From NCBI GenBank assembly GCA_018268465.1, contig JAFDWN010000024.1, positions 1 through 64,000 of the forward strand: 64,000 nucleotides of DNA, in the 5' to 3' direction. This document shows, in pieces, positions 34,614 through 43,698 of the stretch. The notes under the pieces are model-generated. The model ran no database searches. It was not told the DNA's origin and was given only the letters and a program-made list of their open reading frames with translations. Both the position numbers and the translations under genes were made by a program. How positions within the stretch are numbered: the first letter of the stretch is position 1; each line of letters starts with the position of its first letter. Origin of the DNA: Actinomycetota bacterium. GTDB taxonomy: Bacteria > Actinomycetota > Actinomycetes > Mycobacteriales > Mycobacteriaceae.

Positions 34614-35196
34614 AGCGGTCGTGCACGCACGGGTCGGAGACGAAGCCGGAGAGGTCGCCGGAGAGGTCAAGGCCCTGTTGGAGGCGCGCGAGCTGATCCT
34701 GCGCGGCGACATCCGCCGTCGTTACCCGATCGCCGCGATGACCGACGTCCTCGCCGATGCGGCGTCGCTGCGCTTCCGCTGTGCGGGCGAGACGGCGGAG
34801 TTGGAACTCGGTGAGCGAGCCGCCGCGGCGTGGGCCACCGCGATCCTGACCCCGCCGCCGACGCTGCGCGCCAAGCTCGGACTCGACCGCGGCGCCACGG
34901 CATTGCTGATCGGACCGTGCGACGACGCGGAGCTCGCGCAAGCGTTGGACGGCGTGGTCACCGATGAGCGCGAGGACGCCGCGATGGTCATCGCGCGCGT
35001 CGACGGCCCTGACCGGCTCGACGAATCCCGGACCATAGCCGGCTCCTTGCCGCTGTGGGTCGTATATCCGAAGGGCCGCGGGGTGGGTTTCGGCGACGCC
35101 GCGATACGAGAGATCCTGCGCGCGCAGGGCTGGCGCGACTCCAAGTCCTGTTCGGTCTCCGAGCGGCTCACTGCCACTCGCTACATCCGCCGCTAG
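34603..35196 (+). CDS. Conserved hypothetical protein of the ArsR operon
   Basis: This 197-residue soluble protein starts within the end of the ArsR gene (11-base overlap), so it is translationally coupled. Visible blocks are VKALLEARELILRGDIRRRYPI, a central ILTPPPTLRAKLGLDRGATALLIG and a C-terminal LWVVYPKGRGVGFGDAAIREILRAQGWRDSKSCSVSERLTATRYIRR. The last block is probably the functional core because it is the densest in Gly, Lys and Arg. I do not recognise the family. Confidence 0.83.
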   Translation: MGREAVVHARVGDEAGEVAGEVKALLEARELILRGDIRRRYPIAAMTDVLADAASLRFRCAGETAELELGERAAAAWATAILTPPPTLRAKLGLDRGATALLIGPCDDAELAQALDGVVTDEREDAAMVIARVDGPDRLDESRTIAGSLPLWVVYPKGRGVGFGDAAIREILRAQGWRDSKSCSVSERLTATRYIRR

Positions 35197-35206
35197 GCCA
35201 CCACCC

Positions 35207-36760
35207 TCACTTCGGGAGCAGGTCCTGCCACGTGGCGGCCGGGGCGACGAGATCGGGCTGGCTGTACACCTTCCCGTCCGGGGTGGCGTACTGCCCGGTC
35301 TGCGGGTCGTAGGTGGCGGTCGCCACCGACGGGCCACCGGCCTGGTCGGGTGCGAACGCGCTCGGTGCGGCACCGGGCGCGGGCGGTGCGTCGGCCGGGG
35401 CAGGCGGCGTCCCGTCCGGCGGTGGCGCCGCGGCCGGGGGTGCCGGTGGCGGCATGGGCGTGCCCAGCAGCGGGCCGAAGATCTGGTCGCCGAAGTCGAC
35501 ACGGTCGTCGGGCGGAATGCCCTGCGCGACCAGGTTGGGGTCGAACGGATACGGGCCCAGGGCGTGCTGGCGCATCGCCAGCGGTTCGAAGGGTTTGTCG
35601 CTCTCACAGATCTCGACGGTCGGCGCGCGCTTACCCGGCTCTCCCATGCAGGGGTAGTTGCGGGCGCCACGCACGCCGATCGAGGAGTCCTGGGGCAGTT
35701 TGCAGTACAGCCCGTCGGGGGTGTCGACGTCGCTGAGGTCCTCGGCAGATCGCCAGGACGAGGGCGGCAGGAAACCCACCGTGCAGGGCGGCGGGTCGTT
35801 CATCGTGATGGTGAAGTCGCCCAGTGACATCCCGGTGGGGTTGTTCTTCGGTGCTCCGTAGGACTGTGTGGACGCCAGGTAGGGCGGGAACAGCACCAGC
35901 AGCTGCTCCAGGGATGCGTGATAGGTGATTCCGATCTGCCCGATGGTGGTGAGATTGGCCAGGAGCAGGGGCAGCGTGGGCCGGACCTGGTCGAGCAGCC
36001 GGGACGCCTCGTTCGCGCCTTCCGGCCCGGTCCGCAGGATGGTGCGTACCTGGGCGTCGTTCGCCGCGACCTGGCCGGTGATCCCGGCGAGGCTGCGCGC
36101 CCAGGTCCTGATCGCGTCGGCCGACGCGAGCTGTCCGTCCAGCAGCGGGCGGCTGTCGTCGATCAGCGCGCGGGCGTGGCCTGCCGACGCGTTGGCGTCG
36201 GCGGCGAGTCTGCTCGACGAATCGAACAGCGATCCGAGGTCGTAGCCGGCGCCGTCGAGCGCAGTGAAGGATTCGTCGAGCAGCGCGCTGAGCTGGCCGG
36301 AGGGGATGCTGTCCACCAGGGCGCTGACCTGGTCCAACATGGGTCCGACGGCCTGCGGGATCGACGCGTTCTCCGTGGTGATCACCGATCCGTCGCTCAG
36401 ATACGGTCCGCTGTCGGTGCGCGGCCGCAGGTCGACGTACTGTTCGCCGACCGCCGAGACACTGCGGACGTCGGCCTGCAGGTCTGCGGGGATCTTCGTC
36501 GACGAGCTGAGTGAGAGGGTCGCCTCGGCGCCGTCGCGGGTGGCGCGCACATCGGTGACCTTGCCGACCGCGACACCGCGGTAGGTGACGTTGGAGAACC
36601 GGTAGAGCCCGCCGGTGGACGGCAGTTTCAGCGTCACTTCGATGCGGCCGATGCCGAGCAGCGTCGGCGCCTGGATGTACGCGAACACCATGACCGTCAG
36701 GCCGATCACCGATGCGATGGTGAAGAGGATCAACTGGTTTCGGACGAAGCGCGTCAGCAT
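35207..36760 (-). CDS. mceF: Mce family protein MceF
   Basis: This 517-residue protein is the last gene of the mce operon. A transmembrane helix (about 9-28) is followed by an MlaD/Mce domain (about 38-115, IEVTLKLPSTGGLYRFSNVTYRGVAVGKV), a long helical MCE region with LLDQVRPTLPLLLANLTTIGQI and a Pro/Ala-rich C-terminal tail. It would form part of the hexameric periplasmic tunnel that carries lipids to the YrbE permease. The ATG at 36758-36760 shares one base with the mceE stop (TGATG). Confidence 0.95.
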   Translation of the reverse strand: MLTRFVRNQLILFTIASVIGLTVMVFAYIQAPTLLGIGRIEVTLKLPSTGGLYRFSNVTYRGVAVGKVTDVRATRDGAEATLSLSSSTKIPADLQADVRSVSAVGEQYVDLRPRTDSGPYLSDGSVITTENASIPQAVGPMLDQVSALVDSIPSGQLSALLDESFTALDGAGYDLGSLFDSSSRLAADANASAGHARALIDDSRPLLDGQLASADAIRTWARSLAGITGQVAANDAQVRTILRTGPEGANEASRLLDQVRPTLPLLLANLTTIGQIGITYHASLEQLLVLFPPYLASTQSYGAPKNNPTGMSLGDFTITMNDPPPCTVGFLPPSSWRSAEDLSDVDTPDGLYCKLPQDSSIGVRGARNYPCMGEPGKRAPTVEICESDKPFEPLAMRQHALGPYPFDPNLVAQGIPPDDRVDFGDQIFGPLLGTPMPPPAPPAAAPPPDGTPPAPADAPPAPGAAPSAFAPDQAGGPSVATATYDPQTGQYATPDGKVYSQPDLVAPAATWQDLLPK

Positions 36761-38058
36761 CAGCCGACACCTCCCACCGGTGCGGGGCCGCCAGGCACTG
36801 GCTGATCCGCCGGGGCCGCGGGTGCCGCCGGGCCTGCCGGCACTGGCTGATCGGCCGGGGCCGCCGCGTGATCGATCGGCGCCGGATCTGCCGTCGTCTC
36901 CGGCGGGATGTCGACAAGGGGCGGCATCGTCGCGACGTCCGTGGGGGGCGGCGCGATCGGCGCTTTGAGCGGGTCGTAGGTGTAGGAGAGGTACCACGGG
37001 TCGCCCGGGGCGGGCACCAGTGTGGCTCCCTCCTGACCCCAGCGGGTGCCCAGAAACATGCCGCGTTTGAGTCTGGGGATGGTGAAGTCGAACTGGATGA
37101 ACTGGTTCATGTAGTCGCCGCGGATCGCCCGGTCGATGAAGTCCTGCGTGTAGGGGTACGTGGGCAGGTAGATCAGTCCCGTGGGCAGATCGGGGCCCAG
37201 GTCGGCCAGCGCCTTCACCGTCGGCTCGAGATTCTCCAGGTTGCGCACCAGGTCGGCCTGGGAGTCGTTGATCAACCCGGATGCCGTGTCGCTGAACGTG
37301 CCCAGCTTCTCCAGGGCCGTGGTGAGACGTGGGCGTTCCCGGTCGAGTACCTCCAGCGCGTGCGGAATGCGTTGCAGCGCATCGGTGATCACGTCACGCT
37401 GGCCGGCGAACGTGCCCGCCAGCCGGTTGAGCGCGCCGATGGTGGCGTTGATGTCGTCTCGCTGTCCGTCGAGCATGCCAACGACATTGTTCAACCGTCG
37501 CAACAGGTCACGGATCTGGTCTTCGCGCCCGTTGAGCGCGGCGTTGAAGTTGGTGACGATGTCACCGATCTGGGTCAGCCCGCCCCCGTTGATCACTACC
37601 GACAGCGACGACAGCGTCTGTTCGGTGGACGGATAGGTCGACGTCCGGTCCAGCGGGATGGTGGCGCCGGGCTGCAGCCGTCCGCTCGGCGGCTCGCCCG
37701 GCGGCGGGTTCAGCGCCAGGTGCATCGACCCCAGCAGGCTGGTCTGCCCGACGGTGGCGATCGCATTGGCCGGGACGGCGACATCGGGCCGCACGGAGAC
37801 CTCGACGTCGGCGCGCCAGTCCCGCACCGTCATCCTGCCGACCGTCCCGACCACCACGTCGGACACCATCACGGGCGAATTCGATTCCAGGGAGCCGACA
37901 TTGGCGATCTGGACATGGTAGGTGGTGGAGTCGCGCCCGGTGCCGACGGTGCCGGGCAGCGGCAGCGAGTTCACGCCTTCGAAGGCGCATCCGCTCACCG
38001 TGAGCGCGACACACGAGGCGAGCGCCGCCAGGCTTCGCGCCGCCCTGCGGGCGCTCAC
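36760..38058 (-). CDS. mceE: Mce family lipoprotein MceE (LprM/LprN-like)
   Basis: This 432-residue protein has a lipoprotein signal peptide with lipobox VSGC (Cys24; LASC at Cys16 is a weaker alternative). The Mce domain (about 50-125) contains VQIANVGSLESNSPVMVSDVVVGTVG, and a helical region and a Pro/Ala-rich tail follow. The tail holds a duplicated ADQPVP segment. GTG start overlapping mceD by four bases. It anchors the Mce assembly as the lipid-modified subunit. Confidence 0.95.
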   Translation of the reverse strand: MSARRAARSLAALASCVALTVSGCAFEGVNSLPLPGTVGTGRDSTTYHVQIANVGSLESNSPVMVSDVVVGTVGRMTVRDWRADVEVSVRPDVAVPANAIATVGQTSLLGSMHLALNPPPGEPPSGRLQPGATIPLDRTSTYPSTEQTLSSLSVVINGGGLTQIGDIVTNFNAALNGREDQIRDLLRRLNNVVGMLDGQRDDINATIGALNRLAGTFAGQRDVITDALQRIPHALEVLDRERPRLTTALEKLGTFSDTASGLINDSQADLVRNLENLEPTVKALADLGPDLPTGLIYLPTYPYTQDFIDRAIRGDYMNQFIQFDFTIPRLKRGMFLGTRWGQEGATLVPAPGDPWYLSYTYDPLKAPIAPPPTDVATMPPLVDIPPETTADPAPIDHAAAPADQPVPAGPAAPAAPADQPVPGGPAPVGGVG

Positions 38059-39536
38059 GGCGTTCCCCCGGGCGGGGCCGGTTGCGCTTCTGCCGGCAGC
38101 AGGATGTCCTGCAGATTCGACGGGCCCGGTGGCGGCGGTGGCGGCGGCACACCCGGGGGGATCGTCGCCCCGGGGAAGAGGGCGGGCTGCGGCGGCGCGG
38201 GCAGGCCGTGCGGTGCGTAGGCGCCGGGCGGCGCCGACGGATCGGTCCAACCCGCCGGGGGCGCGACGTCCCCGGCGCCGGTGTACGCCGAGACCGCGGG
38301 CGGAATCTCGACGGCGCCGGGGGGTGTCCCTCCCCCGCCCGGCGCCAGCCCCGGTTCGGAGTAGACGAGGTTCTCCGGGCTCGGCGACTTCTGCAGATAG
38401 GCGTTGAACGGGAAGGGCAGATAGTTGAAGTTCATCAGCCGCAACGCCGGACCGAGATACTGCGCACAGATCTTCGCCGTTTCGGGCGCCGTCGCATTGG
38501 ATACCGCACCGATCGCCGAGCAGACCACCGCCACGGGGTTGGAGAAGTTGCTCATCGCGAACGCCCCGAGCGCCGTCCCGGTGTCGGGGTTGTAGATGTT
38601 GTAGCCGTTGGCGAGAGCGGTTGGCGCGGTGTGCAATACGTTCTTCAGCGCCATGCTGTTGTCGGAGAGGTTCTGGGTGACGGCGGTCAGCCGCTGGATC
38701 TGTTCGACGGTCTGGTCGCGGCTGCCGGAGATGAATCGCCGCACGTCACCGATGGCGATCGACAGGTTGTCCAGCGCCGCGTCGAGGTCGGCGCGGCTGC
38801 CGTCCACCACGCTGGTCAGCGAGGCGAGCCGGTTCTGGAACTCCACGATCTGAACATTGCTGTCGCGCAATGCGGTGACGAAGATCTGGAGATTCTCGAT
38901 CACGTCGGCGATGTTGCCGCTGCCGTCGGCGAGGATACGACCCATGCTTGACAGCTGGGCGATGGTCTCGCGCAGTTTCCCGCCGTTGCCGTCCATGGCG
39001 TTGGCGGCGGTGTCGATGAACCGGCCGACCGAGGTCGCCGAGACGTCGCCGGTCGGCCCCAGATCGGTGGCCAGCCGCGTCAACTGCTCCTTGATCTCAT
39101 CCCACTCGACGGGGACGGCGGTGCGGTCCTGACCGATCTCGGCGCCGTCGGGCAGCGTCGGCCCGTCGGGAGCCGCGCTGGATCCGTATGCCGGCGTCAG
39201 CTGTACATAGCGCGCGGCCACCAGGTTCTGAGCCACGATGACCGCCCTGGCATCGGCGGGAATGGGCACATTGCGGTCGACGGCCAGGGTGACTTTGGCC
39301 CGGGTGCCCTGCGGTTCGATGGCGCCGATCGTCCCGACTTTCACCCCGGCGACCCGGACCTCATCGCCGGGGTAGATGGCGGTCGCCGCGCTGAAGTACG
39401 CGGTGATCGTCTTCGGGCTGAACAACGCCCGGTGCACCACGAACGCCGAACCGGCGACCAGCAGTGCCACCAGGGCCACCAGCACGGCCTTGCTGACTGC
39501 GGGGTTTCTGAACCTCCCCTCGGCGACCATCATCAA
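38055..39536 (-). CDS. mceD: Mce family protein MceD
   Basis: This 493-residue protein has a transmembrane helix (about 15-36), a Mce domain (about 42-118, ITAYFSAATAIYPGDEVRVAGVKVGTIG), a helical domain with GSGNIADVIENLQIFVTALRDS, then a Pro/Gly-rich tail of about 110 residues. It overlaps mceC and mceE by four bases on each side, which favours stoichiometric synthesis. Two further in-frame ATG codons directly follow the first. Confidence 0.95.
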   Translation of the reverse strand: MMMVAEGRFRNPAVSKAVLVALVALLVAGSAFVVHRALFSPKTITAYFSAATAIYPGDEVRVAGVKVGTIGAIEPQGTRAKVTLAVDRNVPIPADARAVIVAQNLVAARYVQLTPAYGSSAAPDGPTLPDGAEIGQDRTAVPVEWDEIKEQLTRLATDLGPTGDVSATSVGRFIDTAANAMDGNGGKLRETIAQLSSMGRILADGSGNIADVIENLQIFVTALRDSNVQIVEFQNRLASLTSVVDGSRADLDAALDNLSIAIGDVRRFISGSRDQTVEQIQRLTAVTQNLSDNSMALKNVLHTAPTALANGYNIYNPDTGTALGAFAMSNFSNPVAVVCSAIGAVSNATAPETAKICAQYLGPALRLMNFNYLPFPFNAYLQKSPSPENLVYSEPGLAPGGGGTPPGAVEIPPAVSAYTGAGDVAPPAGWTDPSAPPGAYAPHGLPAPPQPALFPGATIPPGVPPPPPPPGPSNLQDILLPAEAQPAPPGGTP

Positions 39537-40609
39537 CCTCCGGGAATTCCGTTGTAGGGGAAGGGGATCTCGGCGCGCGGGCCCGCATTGTCGGGCGGCT
39601 GCCCGGCGTTCACGCCCCGCCGGAACCCCAGCGCGTAGTCCAGGAACGGCTGGAGAGTCTGCGCCGGCAGCAGGTTGGCGACCATCACGTTGTAGTAGAA
39701 CCCGTTGTTGACCGCCTCACCCTGGGTCACTTGGTATTTCGCGAGACCGGTCAGTGCCTTGGCGATGTTGTCGCTGTTGCGCTGCAGCATCTCCGAGACG
39801 GTGTTCAGCCGTTCCAGGGTCGGGGCGAGGTCCTTTTCGTTGTCCGCGACGAGTCCCGACAGCTGCTGGGCCACCGCGGAGGTGTTGGCCAGCAGGTTGA
39901 CGATCGCGTGCCGCCGTTGCTGCAGCACGTCGAGCAGGTCGTTGGCGTTGAGGATCAGGGTGTTCACCTGCTGGCTGCGCTCCGACAGGATCCCGGTCAC
40001 GTCGGCGGCACTCTTGAGTAATCCGCGCAACGATTCGTCGCGGCTGTTCAACGACTGCGACAGCCGGGTCAAGCCGTCGAAGGTGGGTGCCAGCTGCGGC
40101 GCCACCCGCTCGATGGTCTCCGACAGGGTGTCGAGGGCCTGGTTGATCGCGGCGGTGTCGGTGCCTGCGCTGTTGGAGGTGAATTCGCCGATGGCGTCGC
40201 TGAGCGAGTACGGCGACGCGGTCCGTGTCAGCGGGATCACGCCGGCGGCGCCGAGGCTACCGGGGCCCTGCGGTTCCAGGGTCAGCACCCGCTCGCCCAG
40301 CAGGGTACCGGTGCGGATGTGAGCGGTGGTCTCCTCACCGAGCCGCACCGTGCTTTTCACGGCGAACGTCACGCGCGCGCTGCCGTGGTCGAGTTCGACG
40401 CTGGAGACACTGCCCACGGTCACGCCGGAGACCTTCACCGCGTTGCCCGCCGCCAGTCCGCCTGCCTCGGCGAACAGCGCGTGGTAGCGGACGGAGGTCG
40501 CCATCGACCATAGCTGTTGGGGTTGCAGCCCGACCGCGATCACCAGCGCGATGAGCACCACGCCGATGAAGCCGGTCCGGATCAGGGAGTTTCCTCGGTA
40601 TTTCAGCAT
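39533..40609 (-). CDS. mceC: Mce family protein MceC
   Basis: This 358-residue protein has a transmembrane helix (about 12-28) and a Mce domain (about 40-118, YHALFAEAGGLAAGNAVKVSGVTVGSVSSVEL), then a helical coiled region including SERSQQVNTLILNANDLLDVLQQRR and a tail FPYNGIPGG. The start at 40607-40609 shares one base with the mceB stop. Family length is normal, with no sign of damage. Confidence 0.95.
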   Translation of the reverse strand: MLKYRGNSLIRTGFIGVVLIALVIAVGLQPQQLWSMATSVRYHALFAEAGGLAAGNAVKVSGVTVGSVSSVELDHGSARVTFAVKSTVRLGEETTAHIRTGTLLGERVLTLEPQGPGSLGAAGVIPLTRTASPYSLSDAIGEFTSNSAGTDTAAINQALDTLSETIERVAPQLAPTFDGLTRLSQSLNSRDESLRGLLKSAADVTGILSERSQQVNTLILNANDLLDVLQQRRHAIVNLLANTSAVAQQLSGLVADNEKDLAPTLERLNTVSEMLQRNSDNIAKALTGLAKYQVTQGEAVNNGFYYNVMVANLLPAQTLQPFLDYALGFRRGVNAGQPPDNAGPRAEIPFPYNGIPGG

Positions 40610-41640
40610 CAGGGTTCGGCACACCTTCCGGTGTTCTGCACGATCCACGGGAAGTACGCGGTTCGGCCCTGCAGATCGGTCACCCGCACGGACAGGCCGC
40701 ACAGGTACTGGTTGATCCAGCTGCCGTAGGAGCCGAGCCGCACGAGTTTGCGGTAGTTGGCCGGCGCCTTCTGCAGGGTCAGGTCCAGGCGGGCCAGGTC
40801 GGTGTCGTTGGACAGCAGCGGGGCCATCCGATTGAGTTGGTCGACCGTGCCGGCCAGTCCCGGGCGGGCCTGGGTGAGCAGGCCGGCCACCGACGCGGTG
40901 CCGTTGTCGAGTGCGGTGATCGCCTCCCCGATCGGGTCCCGGTCGGCGGCCAATCCGGTGACCAGACGCTCGAGACCGTCTACGGCACTGGAGAATTCGT
41001 CGCCGCGCTGGGCGACGGTGGCCAGGGTGTCGTTGAGGTTGTCGATCAGCTGCTGCACGGTCTGACCGTTGTCGGCGATCGTATTGCTGAACGACGACGT
41101 CCTGGCGAACAGGGATTCCACGTCACCGCTCTGCCCCTGCAGGATCTGGATCAACGAATTCGTCAGCGCGTTGACGTCCTGCGGGTTGAGCCCGCGGATC
41201 ACGGGTTTGAGGCCGCCCAGCAGCAGGTCGAGGTCGAGCGCCGGTTCGGTGCGGTCGCTGTCGATACGCGACCCCGGCGGCTGGATGCGTGTCGAGCCGG
41301 GTCCGTCCACGAGTTCCAGGTACCGGTCGCCGACCAGATTGAGATAGCGGACGGCGACCTTGGTCCCGGACGTGAGCGTGATGTCGCGGTCGGCGTCGAA
41401 GTCGACCACCACCGTGTTGTCGGGCTGCAGCGCCACGTCGTGGACCGTGCCGATGCGAATACCGGCCACCCGCACCGAATCTCCCGACTTCAGACTCGAC
41501 ACGTCGGTGAAGACGGCGGAGTAGCCGTTCGTCGACCCCGAGCGGTACTGCCCGAAGATGGCGAATAGCGCCGCGGTCACCAGCACCATCACGACGGCGA
41601 ACGCTCCGAATTTGACGGCGGTCCGTCCCGATCCGTTCAT
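40609..41640 (-). CDS. mceB: Mce family protein MceB
   Basis: This 343-residue protein has a transmembrane helix (about 11-30), a Mce domain (about 38-118, YSAVFTDVSSLKSGDSVRVAGIRIGTVHDV) and helical regions ending in LGSYGSWINQYLCGLSVRVT, the usual MceB C-terminal element with a conserved Cys. It overlaps mceA by four bases (ATGA). Confidence 0.95.
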   Translation of the reverse strand: MNGSGRTAVKFGAFAVVMVLVTAALFAIFGQYRSGSTNGYSAVFTDVSSLKSGDSVRVAGIRIGTVHDVALQPDNTVVVDFDADRDITLTSGTKVAVRYLNLVGDRYLELVDGPGSTRIQPPGSRIDSDRTEPALDLDLLLGGLKPVIRGLNPQDVNALTNSLIQILQGQSGDVESLFARTSSFSNTIADNGQTVQQLIDNLNDTLATVAQRGDEFSSAVDGLERLVTGLAADRDPIGEAITALDNGTASVAGLLTQARPGLAGTVDQLNRMAPLLSNDTDLARLDLTLQKAPANYRKLVRLGSYGSWINQYLCGLSVRVTDLQGRTAYFPWIVQNTGRCAEP

Positions 41641-42824
41641 CCCGGCTGTCCGATCTGAGCGGAGTTGCGCGGCGGCCCGTCCAGCGGTCCGTACAACATC
41701 TGCTTGAGACCGTCGGAGTTCAGCAGGATCCCCTGGTTGCCGTACTGGGCACGGTTGGCGTTGACGTCGGTGACCAGGTAGGGCGGACGCTGCTGGAAGC
41801 CGATGGTGGGCAGGCCCTGGCACTGCGGGCCGCCGGTGGCCGCCACCTTCGGCAGGTTGCCCGGGTAGCGGTAGCGTTCGCTGCCGAGGACGAAGGACTG
41901 GAGCAGGATGACGCCGGGCACCGGCTGACCGGGCCCCTTGGCCAAGGTGGCGGCGCCGCCCAGCGCGCAGTTGAGCGCCTCGTGGTACTCGTTGGTGAGG
42001 TCGGTGGTGGGCACCAACAGGTCCAGCACGGTCGTGATGGCCTGCCGGTTGCCGCCGATCACGTCGGTGCCGATGTCGGCGAGTCCGATCATGCTGACGA
42101 GCAGCGCATCCAGATTGTGCTGTTCGTCGACGAGGGTGCCGCTGATGCGGGTGGCGCTGTCAGCGGTCGCGACGAGATCCGGTGCAGCGTCGGCGTAGGC
42201 GTTGATCACCTGCGGGCTGACGGTGAGCTCGTGGTCCAGGTTCGGCAGGCTCGGTTCGATGGTCGCCAGGAATGCGTCGAGATCCGACAGCATCTGGCCG
42301 ATCTGTCCGCCGCGCCCGTCCAGCGCCTGCGCCAGGGCGCCGAGTGTCTCGTTGAGTTTGGCCGGTTCGATCTTGTCCAGCACCGAGGACAGCTGCTGGA
42401 ACACGGTGTTGATCTCCACGGTGACGTGCTCGGCGTCGAGCACCTGACCGGCGCGCAGGGCGGCCGGGGACGGATTCTCGGGCGGAACCAGTTGTACGAA
42501 CTTTGCACCGAAGACCGTCGACGAGGCGATGTCGACGCGCACGTTGTCCGGGATCAGATCCATCTGTCCGGGATCCATCGCCAGGTGGATGGCGGCCTGG
42601 CCGTCCGGCAGTGATTCGACCGACGCGACCGTGCCCACCTGCACGCCGTGCAGTTTCACCTTGGCGTCGGGGTTCATCACCAATCCGGCGCGGGGCGACA
42701 GCACGGTCACCGGGACCGTGTCGGTGAAGCTGCCACGGAAGAGCCCCACGGCGACGACGACCGCCGTGACGATGGCCGTCACGGTGGCCAGCCCCGCCAG
42801 GGGCCGGGCGATATGCGCCTTCAT
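41637..42824 (-). CDS. mceA: Mce family protein MceA
   Basis: This 395-residue protein is the first Mce subunit after the permeases. It has a transmembrane helix (about 9-29), a Mce domain (about 36-118, PVTVLSPRAGLVMNPDAKVKLHGVQVGTVA) and an extended helical domain with NLDALLVSMIGLADIGTDVIGGNRQAI. It starts 13 bases after yrbEB. It should form the needle-like tunnel with the other Mce proteins. I cannot tell from sequence alone which of the known mycobacterial mce operons it matches. Confidence 0.95.
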   Translation of the reverse strand: MKAHIARPLAGLATVTAIVTAVVVAVGLFRGSFTDTVPVTVLSPRAGLVMNPDAKVKLHGVQVGTVASVESLPDGQAAIHLAMDPGQMDLIPDNVRVDIASSTVFGAKFVQLVPPENPSPAALRAGQVLDAEHVTVEINTVFQQLSSVLDKIEPAKLNETLGALAQALDGRGGQIGQMLSDLDAFLATIEPSLPNLDHELTVSPQVINAYADAAPDLVATADSATRISGTLVDEQHNLDALLVSMIGLADIGTDVIGGNRQAITTVLDLLVPTTDLTNEYHEALNCALGGAATLAKGPGQPVPGVILLQSFVLGSERYRYPGNLPKVAATGGPQCQGLPTIGFQQRPPYLVTDVNANRAQYGNQGILLNSDGLKQMLYGPLDGPPRNSAQIGQPG

Positions 42825-42837
42825 CGAATGCCCTCGC

Positions 42838-43695
42838 CTACCCCGACAGATTGAAGTTTCCGTTGGCGCCGTACACCGACAGCGATACGAGCAGGGTCAC
42901 CGAGATCACCACGATCAGCGAGGTGCGCACCGCATTGCCGACCGCGACCCCCACCCCGGCAGGGCCGCCGGAGGCGAAGTAGCCGAAATAGGTGTGCACC
43001 AGCAGGACGGCCAGCGCCATCAGCACGGCCTGCAAGAACGACCACAGCAGGTCGATCGGGTTGAGGAAGGTGGAGAAGTAGTGGTCGTAGAGTCCGGCCG
43101 ACTGCCCGAACAGCACGACCGTGGTCATTTTGCTGGCGACGAAGGACAGGATGACGGCGATCGAGTACAGCGGAGCTATCGCGATCATCCCGGCCACGAT
43201 GCGGGTGCTCACCAGGTATTCGATCGGGCGGATCCCCATCGTCTCGAGGGCGTCGATCTCCTCGTTGATCCGCATCGCGCCGAGTTGGGCGGTGACACCG
43301 GCGCCGAAGGTGGCCGCCAACCCGATGCCGGCCACCACCGGCGCCGATATTCGCACGTTGATGAACGCGGCGAGGAACCCGGTGAGAGCTTCGATGCCGA
43401 TGTTGCCCAGCGAGCTGTAACCTTGCACCGCAAGCGTTCCGCCCGCGGCGAGGGTGAGAAAACCGACGATCACCACGGTGCCGCCGATCATCGCCAAAGT
43501 CCCTGCACCCATGCTGATCTCGGCGATCAGCCGGATGATCTCCTTGCGGTAGTGCAGGAACGCGTGGGGTGTTCCGGCGATGGCCCGCGCGTAGAACAGC
43601 GTGTGATCGCCGATGCCGGAGAGGATTCTGACGGGCCGCGCGAGTTGCCGCGTGACGCGCGGGTAGGTCGACCGCAGCGATGTCAGCGTTCCCAC
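42838..43695 (-). CDS. yrbEB: MlaE-family ABC permease YrbEB
   Basis: This 285-residue integral membrane protein has five or six hydrophobic helices. The MlaE core includes GGTLAVQGYSSLGNIGIEALTGF and the conserved EEIDALETMGIRPIEYLVSTRI coupling helix that contacts the ATPase. It is the second permease of the importer. It starts at GTG three bases after yrbEA. No MceG-type ATPase gene is in the window, as usual for mce operons. Confidence 0.95.
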   Translation of the reverse strand: MGTLTSLRSTYPRVTRQLARPVRILSGIGDHTLFYARAIAGTPHAFLHYRKEIIRLIAEISMGAGTLAMIGGTVVIVGFLTLAAGGTLAVQGYSSLGNIGIEALTGFLAAFINVRISAPVVAGIGLAATFGAGVTAQLGAMRINEEIDALETMGIRPIEYLVSTRIVAGMIAIAPLYSIAVILSFVASKMTTVVLFGQSAGLYDHYFSTFLNPIDLLWSFLQAVLMALAVLLVHTYFGYFASGGPAGVGVAVGNAVRTSLIVVISVTLLVSLSVYGANGNFNLSG

Positions 43696-43698
43696 CGG

